Source: a virus. From it: a DNA stretch of 64,000 bases. Shown one piece after another: positions 9,301 through 16,441 of the stretch. The notes below the pieces were generated by a model. It saw only the letters and a program-made list of their open reading frames with translations, was not told the origin of the DNA and ran no database searches. Where the stretch lies: the IMG/VR virus record IMGVR_UViG_3300006990_000020, positions 1 through 64,000 of that record; one strand, given 5' to 3'. The position numbers and the translations under genes are program-made. How positions within the stretch are numbered: the stretch's first letter is position 1; each line of letters starts with the position of its first letter.

Positions 9301-9440
9301 ACAATATCACCACCGATAAAAATTAGATCAGGTGACTCTTTTTTTAATGAGGAAAAAAGTCTTGTAAAAACAGTCTTGTACTCTTCGTGTCTTTTTAGAC
9401 TGCGCCAGTGGATATCTGAAATGTGTGCTATTTTTAACAT
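6300..9440 (-). CDS. single-chain Mre11-Rad50 (SbcD-SbcC, T4 gp47-gp46) fusion
   Basis: One uninterrupted 1046-residue frame contains both subunits of the recombination nuclease complex. Residues 1 to about 230 are an Mre11/SbcD phosphoesterase: SDIHW (Asp9, His11), GGDIVH (Asp45), GNHDG (Asn81, His82), FHGAVWG (His156) and LGDIHKL (His191). Residues about 375 to 1046 are a Rad50/SbcC ATPase: Walker A GNNRAGKSS (405-413), the Q-loop region FASQGEM near 520, a long charged coiled coil split by a C-x6-C pair (Cys723, Cys730) where the zinc hook should be, signature CASGMEKM near 957 and Walker B MFIIDEGFGSLD near 985. In T4 these are two genes that resect DNA ends for recombination-dependent replication. 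No ribosome site is obvious before the ATG at 9440; a small hairpin (9450-9472) lies just upstream. Confidence 0.93.
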   Translation of the reverse strand: MLKIAHISDIHWRSLKRHEEYKTVFTRLFSSLKKESPDLIFIGGDIVHSKTQGITPELIECLHWWFDSLANIAETHIILGNHDGLILNEDRQDAITPIVNALDNPRLKLYKKSGNYQTDHKIDNQNLNWCIFSCFDEKGWKDVKPIENSINIACFHGAVWGSKTDVDWELEGEVNLNFFDGYDFVFLGDIHKLQYLDSEKRVAYPGSTIQQNYGEDIKKGYLIWDIKSRYEYKSRFVNIDNPKAFITIDWRGSLEETIIFCEKVKTGVRFRIRADCEISQAEIKVLHHYLKFEKKAHEIVYQNTSTQNNLDDVKIKDKNITSYDIRKSGDRKSLINNFYEGLEEDVFAKVDSHFTSHLDKIPENLLDVHGQKWSINNMEFDNTFAYGKGNNINFKNLNGVVGIFGNNRAGKSSIPGTIMYTLFNTTDRGSIKNQDVVNTRKGTCKSKINFSVGTNSYEVIRETTKKTNKKGITSATTKLELINLKDQYSLDETEEQRRETEKILRKLIGTSDDFLYTTFASQGEMNTFVKEKSSARKSVLSKFLHLEIYEDLYRTSRENYIVLKNRLKNTDEKNWVTIEKDYLQKIKESNSLKSDLKIKINSLRDKDVELKIEQRKIEDTFRSHPSGFTYDKAKQKLAFIKNKISSESEKKRKYSQKLAENLLKIKTINEFKNSYSIEDLENDKENLNNLKKKLDNFNSQKNSLSKQNDRLKSELRILDSVPCEDKFLSCRFIKNAHEAKTSLPNTKAELDLIIKEIASIKSSFDRLSSDNIEKNIKRYNDVLNKEYKIGLENESLKEKQSISDIAMEQLVEEDKKFTELCLELEDYTDDIQSRKLENVKQQIKQINDLIYSVENNIRSCEFNTIDFNSKIEENRNNKTKYEKLIDEWKTFDLFSTAVSKKGIPSMLIRNSLPKINSEIKSILSGVVGFTISLEDCNNALEVYIDYGDSKRIIECASGMEKMITSIAIRVALINISSLPKSDMFIIDEGFGSLDSTNIESCGRLLQSLRKFFKSIIVISHVDAIKDIVDRNIEITTRGNDSYVEFK

Positions 9441-9443
9441 AAT

Positions 9444-10415
9444 TTAAAGCATTGCTATTTTTGAGAGCAATGTATCTTCTTTCTTGTAAAGGTTTGCTTC
9501 GTCAAGAGTCTTCATAAATTGTGAATGTGTCATATCACCTACATCATCTGCAGACCTTGTGTCTAAAATATTGACATTGACATCATATGAGTATAACACT
9601 TCAGCAATCTGCATTGATTTATAATACACATCACTATCTAATGCTAGGTTGACTTCGGTTTTATTTTCAACTATCTTTAGAAATAGTTTCATATCAGGTG
9701 TTAAAGATGAACCTAAAAGACAAGTTGAATTATCGTTTGTTTTTAATAAATCTAAAGGTCCTTCAACAATTGTTAGAGGCCTATTCCAGTCAATATTAAT
9801 TTCATTAAATATAATGTTTTTCTTTTTAACATCAGCATTTTTATATTTAAAGGGACTATTTCCAGGTTCATCGATTTTTCTAGAAGTATAAAAATTTATC
9901 TCACCGTTAGCATCTAATGAAGGTAAAATAAGTGATCTTCTAAACTCTTGATCAAGTGAGTATCCCAATCTTAGAAACCATATTTTATGTTTAGATACTC
10001 CTCTTTTTAGTGCGTATTTAAACACGTCTCTAACATCTGGGTTTATAGATCCAAATGCATTTGCTAAGAGCTTGAAACCTCTAGGTGTTTCAACTAATTC
10101 AATTTCTTCAATGTCTTCTTCATCTTCAAATAATGATTTTTTTCTCAAAGACTTTTGAAAATAAATACTAGAAGAATCTACTTTAGAGCTGTTAAGTTTT
10201 GATATTACATAAGATATATTACTACCTTTTTTGCTGCAAATCCAACAATGATAAAGATTTTTTTCTAAATGAATTACTAGTTTTAATTTTTTCTTGTTTG
10301 GGTGTTTACAAAATGGACACCAAATAGATGCATTGACACCGTCCTTTGATAGATTAACGTTAAGGAATGATTCGAGAAAACTAAATTTCTCTTCAATTGA
10401 TTTTTGTCTTGTCAT
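9444..10415 (-). CDS. DNA primase (CHC2 zinc finger plus TOPRIM)
   Basis: The 323-residue protein starts with a CHC2-type zinc domain: CPFCKHPNKKK (Cys33, Cys36) and YHCWICSKKG (His56, Cys57, Cys60). The central and C-terminal part carries a TOPRIM fold with LTIVEGPLDLL (catalytic glutamate near residue 217) and LALDSDVY (near 255), which bind the metal for primer synthesis. This is the layout of DnaG-type and T4 gp61-type primases, in a compact form with no helicase domain and no obvious helicase-binding extension. The start overlaps the RuvC-like gene by 23 bases, with AAGG upstream; the Mre11-Rad50 gene follows four bases after the stop. The cluster is therefore a replication/recombination operon. 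Confidence 0.9.
   Translation of the reverse strand: MTRQKSIEEKFSFLESFLNVNLSKDGVNASIWCPFCKHPNKKKLKLVIHLEKNLYHCWICSKKGSNISYVISKLNSSKVDSSSIYFQKSLRKKSLFEDEEDIEEIELVETPRGFKLLANAFGSINPDVRDVFKYALKRGVSKHKIWFLRLGYSLDQEFRRSLILPSLDANGEINFYTSRKIDEPGNSPFKYKNADVKKKNIIFNEINIDWNRPLTIVEGPLDLLKTNDNSTCLLGSSLTPDMKLFLKIVENKTEVNLALDSDVYYKSMQIAEVLYSYDVNVNILDTRSADDVGDMTHSQFMKTLDEANLYKKEDTLLSKIAML
9450..9472 (-). other. small hairpin immediately upstream of the Mre11-Rad50 start
   Basis: On the minus strand CATTGCT pairs perfectly with AGCAATG across a nine-base loop, overlapping the last codons of the primase gene and ending ten bases before the ATG at 9440, where no purine-rich ribosome site is visible. It may affect translation of the fusion gene. 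The stem is only seven base pairs, so chance is possible. Confidence 0.3.
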
Positions 10416-10962
10416 ATAAATAAGCCTTACATATTACATATGCGTCAGACATATCATAACAACATTCGTCATATTTTACAAGTCCTTTATTTGGTCCACT
10501 TTTAAGCACCTTCTCAGGCCAAATAAAATTTTCTCTTTCTCTAACCCATTCAAATACTTGCTCTTTTGTAGACTTGTCTAAAGTTTTATCAATTTTTATT
10601 TGTAAATTCTTCCTAGCTGTGTTTACACTAATATATACAGGTTTACTACCAAGCTCAGTATATGCTAAATAAGATACTATCCCATTAAACCTAGTTAATT
10701 TAGATAGAGTTTTAGCAGAAGACAATCCTCTCTTAAAAGACTGAAGTGCTTCTTCTATAGAAATTTCTACTTTATTATTTATATCGTATCTATTTTTAAG
10801 TTCATTAAAGTAATTTTGTACCTCTAAAGATTTGTCAAATATACACTTTATTTTCTTTAAATTAATATTTTCTAAATTTATTAATTTTTCTTTGTAATCT
10901 AACAAACAAACTCCAATAATAGATGTAGAAATATCTAGTCCTATATAACATACTTTTTGCAT
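10393..10962 (-). CDS. RuvC-like Holliday junction resolvase / RNase H-fold nuclease
   Basis: This 189-residue protein has the four acidic positions of the RuvC superfamily: IGLDISTSIIGVCLL (Asp10) at the N-terminus, EISIEEAL (Glu70/Glu71) in the middle, and CCYDMSDAYVICKAYL (Asp170, Asp173) at the C-terminus, where the last helix carries the DxxDA signature. The length matches RuvC (about 170-190). Resolving branched DNA before packaging is done by an unrelated enzyme (endonuclease VII) in T4; phages with RuvC-like enzymes probably use them for the same purpose. The ATG overlaps the stop of the 1104-residue structural gene as TAATG, and the primase start overlaps its end, so it is the first gene of the replication trio. 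Confidence 0.88.
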   Translation of the reverse strand: MQKVCYIGLDISTSIIGVCLLDYKEKLINLENINLKKIKCIFDKSLEVQNYFNELKNRYDINNKVEISIEEALQSFKRGLSSAKTLSKLTRFNGIVSYLAYTELGSKPVYISVNTARKNLQIKIDKTLDKSTKEQVFEWVRERENFIWPEKVLKSGPNKGLVKYDECCYDMSDAYVICKAYLYDKTKIN

Positions 10963-13900
10963 TAATAATCCATTTTAACTCTAAATAAGACATTGTCGCT
11001 ATCCTTTTTAGCAAATGGTTGTGCTAGTTTAACTGATGCGACTACATTTAGATTTTCATCATGAAGATCTATATCTGTAATATAAACAAAACTTTCATCA
11101 GAGTTAAATGCAGACGCATCTAGTTTCAAAAAATCTGTTTTAGACTTATTTTTAGTTTGATTTGTTTCACCACTTTGCGCCGGCAAATTTAACTCAAATA
11201 TATTTGTGTTAGTTTTAGATTTTGCTTTTATCGAGATATTTGTCTTACCTAAACACCAAACTGATGGGTGATGGAGCATCGATATTCCCTCATTGTAGAT
11301 TATACCTCCACTTGTACACCATTCAGCATGCTTTGTCAAACAATCAGCTCTATATAATGTCCCGAGTCTAGTATCTTTAAAGGTAAGTTGTATACCAGAA
11401 GAAAGAGGTAAATCCACATCTTTTATTTCAAATGTCTCTCTTTTAATAGAATTGTTAAAAACCTGAGTAGAGATGCAATGAATCGTTGATATGTTCTCAT
11501 AGTTATTTAATTCTATAGAGTCTAAAGGACTGTTTATTTTCTTATAAACTATACTTTCGCTATTACTGATACTTTTTGTGTCATAAACTTCATTTTCTGA
11601 TATTGCATTTTCATAGCTAGAATAGAAAGATCTTTGCGCAGGATTAGAAAAACTGCCAAAAAAACCTTGTCTTTCGTTTAAGTTTGGAGTCATTACAGAT
11701 CCGTTATATTGTCCATTACTATAGCTTTGTCTATAACTACTAATTGATTTGACTGTTGCAATATCTTCATTTAAAACGTAAAGTGAGAGAGGAACACTAT
11801 TGTCATTGTGGTAGTTTGATAGAGAAATATTTAGTAATTTATCACTATTTTCTTTAAATCTAGGTATTGTATCTAATCTAAACTGAGGTCCGACAAATGA
11901 GGCACCTGCTGATAAAAGCCTGCCAACTTTAGAAGCTATATCATAATATCTCTCCTCAGTATTGTTTGTTAATATATTACGTCTTTGAGACCTAGACTTA
12001 AAAACACTAAATCTCTTATCACTTTTTTCTAAATTAACTATATCTAGACGTGTATTATCAAATCTATCTGTATGAATTTGATATAGCTCATTTCTGTCGT
12101 AGTCAAAGTTATCCTTGTTATAGTATTGTTCTTGCATCCCATTATCATTTGGGAGAATCATGTAATTTCTATAGATGATATTATTAGTTTGATGATTGTA
12201 GTTACTTAAATTAGCAATTTCATCACTATTTAAGATTGAACTATCAAAAACCTTAAAAAGAAGATCATCAGCAGTCCCACCTCTTTTTACGACCTTGTTT
12301 AGATTGTAGTTATTTAGAATATTGTCTGGGGACAGTAAAAAGCAATCTGCATATCTATCTTGATCTATGTTATTACCAATAACTATGTTAGGCTGAGTTT
12401 TTGAAACAAACTCCCTACAAAAGTGTTCAACAGAAACATCAGTACCACCAGTAAAAGAATAAAAAACAGGATTAATTGGGTAGTTGTACGATATGTTTTC
12501 TAGTTTTACTTTGAAGTCAGTTAACTGTGGTATCCTATCACTTGATATATCTTGGTTTTCACTGTTTAAATATGGTCCTCTGAGACTGTTTGGTGCAGTG
12601 CCAATAATAGGACTGCCAAATAAACCACCGTCACCTATAGGGGAAAAAGCTTTATAGGGAGCCGAGAGATTTACTAGGCCTTTCTTTTTTACGTCTTGTG
12701 AGTAGTAATAAAAAGGAACATAAAAAATTAAATCATGCGTCGAGCTTTCTTTTTCAATAGAAGATACTCCTTTTCTAGATATCTCTAAACATTTGTCTAT
12801 ATCTAGAAATTGTTTGTAAACCCTAACATCAGCTATCTCGGCAGAAAGTGCTTTACTAGTAGACAATGAAATATAATCAGAATTTTGTTCGCTTAAACTA
12901 TTTTCAAGATCATATGTATTGCTGGTGTTATGAATATCACTTAAAACAGAATCAATCTGCGACCCTAGATTGATATGTTTATTGACGTAAGGTCCTTTGT
13001 TATCATCTTGATTTGTTAAGCTTCTTGAAAAGCACTTATTTACAAAATCACTTATGTCGTTCTTTACAACGTTATGCTTGTTTCCTATTTCAATATAACT
13101 ATTATTGATAGTATTTTGATCAATATTACCTGACTGACCATGTTTTTCGCCAACAATTTTACCGTCAACACAAAGTGTAAAATCATATGTATTGTTGTTT
13201 TTCTTATAACACAGGTTAACTAAATGCCAATTATTATATTTCAGTAAATTATCAGAAGTTAAGTAATCTAGATTATTGTTTTGACTATTAATATCTGTAA
13301 TATCGAAATCATTATTTTCTAGATTATTAAAAGTACTGTTTCCGAACTGCGTGTACAATCTAAAACAATTAGTTAAACCCTTTTCATCTACGCCAGTTCC
13401 TTTTACTAGAAAAACAGATATCACACCTGGGATATTAATTATACAACCCGGATTAAAGTGTTTTCCACTATTGTTTTTATATTTAGGATTAATATAGAAT
13501 GATACTGTAAAGTCTTCTAACTCTTTAAAATTATACTGTTGTTTCAAATTACTATCATAAGCTAAATTAGGATATACTAAGCAATTTTCATGAGTGATAC
13601 TGTCACTAAAGTGTGAGTTTGTTTTTGATCCAATATTGAAAAAGTTTAAACTATTATAATTCTTAAAACCCCAAGTAGACTCGTAAAAATTATTATAATC
13701 AATACGTTTAGCGTAGAAATTTCTTATATTTTTTATTGAAGACTTCTTAAAATAATTTATATCATCAATAATATAACCACATTTGACTCTTTCAATATTA
13801 AACTTATAGCTGTCACTAGATACTTTAACTCGCTGGAGACCTGCTGCAGATAAAGCATTTTTTTTTACGCTAGCACCCGCTGAAGCTTTTAATAACGTCA

Positions 13901-14276
13901 GTGATAGATGTTCTTCCGAAGTAAAATTATCCCTTACTTGCTGTGATATATTAGTGTCGAAAAAGTTATTTGAGATCGAAAAAGCATTTTCTTCTGCAGA
14001 CTTAGACTTTTCAATAACGCCTAAAGGATTAGCATCTTGATCGTCTAGTGAGCCCTTAAAAGATTTGTAGATTGTTGCATTGACGTTGAAAACTTTTTCT
14101 TTACCTAACGATCCTAGACTAATAGCTTTAGAGTTTCTAAATCCGTGCTCTCCAATACTATCTATTTCAAGTCTATCAAGAAAACTATCGTTTGATGCTG
14201 AAACGTAGTTGATTTCCGGTTCAAGTTCAACTTTTGTATGAACTTTCATGTTTCTATTGATAATATTAAGAGTCAT
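10962..14276 (-). CDS. large virion protein with LamG-like domain (1104 aa)
   Basis: This is a Ser/Asn/Asp-rich structural protein. Residues about 245-510 look like a concanavalin/LamG fold: the strand FTVSFYINPKY, then YNNWHLVNLCYKKNNNTYDF with VDGKIVGEKHG, and later LSAEIADVRVYKQFLDI, the typical last strands of LamG-3 domains. The rest is unrecognised. The final 40 residues (VYITDIDLHDENLNVVASVK ... FRVKMDY) match the end of the neighbouring 448-residue protein (YITTVGLYDSNNNLLAVAK ... VRIDY). This suggests a shared C-terminal interface or folding module. There is no signal peptide or membrane segment. Carbohydrate or surface binding is plausible for the LamG-like part, which would make this a tail or capsid decoration protein; that is inference. 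Confidence 0.8.
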   Translation of the reverse strand: MTLNIINRNMKVHTKVELEPEINYVSASNDSFLDRLEIDSIGEHGFRNSKAISLGSLGKEKVFNVNATIYKSFKGSLDDQDANPLGVIEKSKSAEENAFSISNNFFDTNISQQVRDNFTSEEHLSLTLLKASAGASVKKNALSAAGLQRVKVSSDSYKFNIERVKCGYIIDDINYFKKSSIKNIRNFYAKRIDYNNFYESTWGFKNYNSLNFFNIGSKTNSHFSDSITHENCLVYPNLAYDSNLKQQYNFKELEDFTVSFYINPKYKNNSGKHFNPGCIINIPGVISVFLVKGTGVDEKGLTNCFRLYTQFGNSTFNNLENNDFDITDINSQNNNLDYLTSDNLLKYNNWHLVNLCYKKNNNTYDFTLCVDGKIVGEKHGQSGNIDQNTINNSYIEIGNKHNVVKNDISDFVNKCFSRSLTNQDDNKGPYVNKHINLGSQIDSVLSDIHNTSNTYDLENSLSEQNSDYISLSTSKALSAEIADVRVYKQFLDIDKCLEISRKGVSSIEKESSTHDLIFYVPFYYYSQDVKKKGLVNLSAPYKAFSPIGDGGLFGSPIIGTAPNSLRGPYLNSENQDISSDRIPQLTDFKVKLENISYNYPINPVFYSFTGGTDVSVEHFCREFVSKTQPNIVIGNNIDQDRYADCFLLSPDNILNNYNLNKVVKRGGTADDLLFKVFDSSILNSDEIANLSNYNHQTNNIIYRNYMILPNDNGMQEQYYNKDNFDYDRNELYQIHTDRFDNTRLDIVNLEKSDKRFSVFKSRSQRRNILTNNTEERYYDIASKVGRLLSAGASFVGPQFRLDTIPRFKENSDKLLNISLSNYHNDNSVPLSLYVLNEDIATVKSISSYRQSYSNGQYNGSVMTPNLNERQGFFGSFSNPAQRSFYSSYENAISENEVYDTKSISNSESIVYKKINSPLDSIELNNYENISTIHCISTQVFNNSIKRETFEIKDVDLPLSSGIQLTFKDTRLGTLYRADCLTKHAEWCTSGGIIYNEGISMLHHPSVWCLGKTNISIKAKSKTNTNIFELNLPAQSGETNQTKNKSKTDFLKLDASAFNSDESFVYITDIDLHDENLNVVASVKLAQPFAKKDSDNVLFRVKMDY

Positions 14277-14288
14277 TTTTTTTCCAAG

Positions 14289-15635
14289 CTAGTAATCTAT
14301 TCTTACACTAACTGATAAATCAGTCTCAGTATTTTTCTCAATGGGTCTAGATGTCTTAGCCACAGCTAATAAGTTATTGTTTGAATCATAAAGACCTACT
14401 GTAGTAATATAAGCGAAAGGATTGCTCCCGCCTAGATCATCTGGGTCTTCTATAAATCTAAGTGTACCATCGTCTTTTCTGTAAGACGGGTTTCTAGAAT
14501 AATTTGCTTGGCTCGGTGCTACTCTGCAAATGTAAACAGAAGAGTTAATGAATGTATGATTTAAAAATCCAGCAGCAGTTGCATTTGTTCTTCCAAATCT
14601 TGTAGTACAGACGTGATCTACGATATCATCAATTGAGCCAGAAACCCAGAAGTTAGGAATAAAACTACCACTAAATGTAAGTGTCCCGGAATTAAAAGAA
14701 TCAGCAATAGTCGTAGAGTCGGTATTTGAAGATACAGCAGAAATAGATCCGGAAATGTTTTGATCAACGTCAAATATCTTTTTTGCGTCTAATACAATTA
14801 CACCTTTTTCGTAGAAAATTAATCCTACATTTCCATCATCGCCTGACGAACCTGACCTTTTAAGCGTACCAATACTCCCACCAGAACCTGTTACTCTAAG
14901 TGCAGTACTAGCCCCACTATCAGATAATAATAACGCTGTTGCATCATTTGTATTGATTCCTATGTTTGGCCCCGTGGATGTGTCATTTGCATGTTCGAAT
15001 AACTTTATTACAAACTCATCTTTTACAATCGCGTCTCGTGTAAAGAGTCTTTTAATATTAACAAACAATGCTTCGTCAATTCTCTCATCATAAGACAAAT
15101 TACTAGTACCAGACTCTACATCTACAAAAGAAGACTCATACGGCGCCGTAAAGTAATTTTCTGAATCTCCGAGAAGATACTGCGCATATTGTTTATATAC
15201 GTTGATCTTCTCTCTCATCATCAATACGCTATTTTTGAATATTTTCTTTCCATGTGCATCGATTCCTGTTGGATTGCCATTTTCATCTTCTAGACCCTTC
15301 GTTAAGTCTAAAGCATTTGTAACTGCTGTACTTTCTGAAAAGCAACCAATCGTAATGTCTAGAAGTTCGTTAGCAGTTTGTGTCTCATGATCTTGATCAA
15401 AAACTGTTTGAAAAAGAGAGCTAGTAACTGCTGAAGTATTTGGATCAAGTCCTCCTGTTACAAAGACTTCATATTTTTTTCTTGTCTTTGTATCTGTCTG
15501 AGGAGTTTGAGAAGATTCTCCTGATACACTAGCTATGTCTACTTGTAGTATGTCTACTAATTGCTTAACTCTAGACGTATTTCTAACAACATCTTGATCT
15601 CTAATTGGGAATATTGCGTTTTGTAAATCACTCAT
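14289..15635 (-). CDS. virion structural protein (448 aa) sharing C-terminal module with the 1104-aa protein
   Basis: The N-terminus MSDLQNAIFPIRDQDVVRNT leads into a Thr/Ser-rich protein with an internal helical segment (SVLMMREKINVYKQYAQYLLG, residues about 155-176) and a Ser/Gly-rich beta region (GSGGSIGTLKRSGSSGDDG near 270). The last 40 residues, ending VSVRIDY, are clearly related to the end of the 1104-residue protein encoded next. I do not recognise a named family. Its place in the run of tail and baseplate genes, its composition and its shared tail module make a virion component likely. The start ATG is preceded by AAGG at about thirteen bases. Confidence 0.75.
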   Translation of the reverse strand: MSDLQNAIFPIRDQDVVRNTSRVKQLVDILQVDIASVSGESSQTPQTDTKTRKKYEVFVTGGLDPNTSAVTSSLFQTVFDQDHETQTANELLDITIGCFSESTAVTNALDLTKGLEDENGNPTGIDAHGKKIFKNSVLMMREKINVYKQYAQYLLGDSENYFTAPYESSFVDVESGTSNLSYDERIDEALFVNIKRLFTRDAIVKDEFVIKLFEHANDTSTGPNIGINTNDATALLLSDSGASTALRVTGSGGSIGTLKRSGSSGDDGNVGLIFYEKGVIVLDAKKIFDVDQNISGSISAVSSNTDSTTIADSFNSGTLTFSGSFIPNFWVSGSIDDIVDHVCTTRFGRTNATAAGFLNHTFINSSVYICRVAPSQANYSRNPSYRKDDGTLRFIEDPDDLGGSNPFAYITTVGLYDSNNNLLAVAKTSRPIEKNTETDLSVSVRIDY

Positions 15636-15652
15636 TAATTGATTACCTTATA

Positions 15653-16396
15653 TTAAGTTAGTTTATTGCTGGAAATTGTCACAGGAACAATAAGCGTTGC
15701 ATTAGTTCTATTACCAATAATTTCTACTTGTGTTCTTATTGTTGTCCTGTCAGCTTCTAAAGAATAGTATTTAAAACTAGAGTCTGTAGTGACGTCAATT
15801 GACGATATAACAATTTCAGCTGAAACTTGGCCGTTAAACTCATTACTTGAAGTTTTAGACAACCCAACGTTGTATGTTGCAATATCATTTTTAATTGAAG
15901 TTAAACCTTTAGCATTATTAACTGATAATAGCTTATTAAAGACTCTTACTTTAAAGAAATCGTCAACAATTTTAGCATTATTGAGATCAAAATCTTCATC
16001 TTGATTGATTGTTGTTTTGACTCTAATTGTTACCCTTTTAAATGCTTCAGAAGAAGAAGATAAAGATGAAAGCTGCACAGGAGACGTAGTACCATCCAAA
16101 ACAACATCAGGATATGCTAATACTCGGGTTGTATCATTTGAAAGTGTGATTAGTGGATACTTGATTGCAAGATTCTCATTTGTAATAGCTTCAAAAATAG
16201 GTGTATTCTTCTCTATTTTTTCTTTGCCTAGAGCAATACCGTACTGCTCGATAATCGAGTAATCGACTTCGTCGTCTCCTAATTTAAATTTTGTAATGTT
16301 GAAAGATCCGTCATTTCTTGAAAGTAACTCACGACCCTTATCAGTTAAAACTGCATCAATAATAATATTGTTAGTCGCATGATTTAAAAAACCCAT
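15653..16396 (-). CDS. virion structural protein with N-terminal GFLN module (247 aa)
   Basis: The protein begins MGFLNHATNNIIIDAVLTDK and continues with GRELLSRNDGSFNITKF and GDDEVDY, a module that recurs in a divergent form at the start of the 335-residue protein at 26271-27278 (GFLNKKSRILDYKLTENGR). The C-terminal two thirds are beta-rich with no recognised domain. I associate this N-terminal motif with structural proteins of large marine phages, but cannot name a T4 counterpart. It has an excellent ribosome site (AAAAGGAG) and is the first gene after a perfect T4-type late promoter box, so it probably heads a late transcript that continues into the 448- and 1104-residue genes. Confidence 0.78.
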   Translation of the reverse strand: MGFLNHATNNIIIDAVLTDKGRELLSRNDGSFNITKFKLGDDEVDYSIIEQYGIALGKEKIEKNTPIFEAITNENLAIKYPLITLSNDTTRVLAYPDVVLDGTTSPVQLSSLSSSSEAFKRVTIRVKTTINQDEDFDLNNAKIVDDFFKVRVFNKLLSVNNAKGLTSIKNDIATYNVGLSKTSSNEFNGQVSAEIVISSIDVTTDSSFKYYSLEADRTTIRTQVEIIGNRTNATLIVPVTISSNKLT

Positions 16397-16421
16397 TTAG
16401 CTTTCTCCTTTTATTTAATTA

Positions 16422-16429
16422 TATTTATA
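16422..16429 (-). promoter_or_regulatory. T4-type late promoter box TATAAATA
   Basis: The minus strand reads CACTATATAAATATAATT, about 26 bases before the start codon at 16396 with AAAAGGAG in between. TATAAATA is exactly the -10 element recognised by gp55-type late sigma factors, and a gp55-like gene is present at 41073-41807. Of the exact matches I found it is the only one in a gap between genes, which supports a real promoter for the 16396-10962 block. Confidence 0.55.
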
Positions 16430-16441
16430 TAGTGATAAAGT

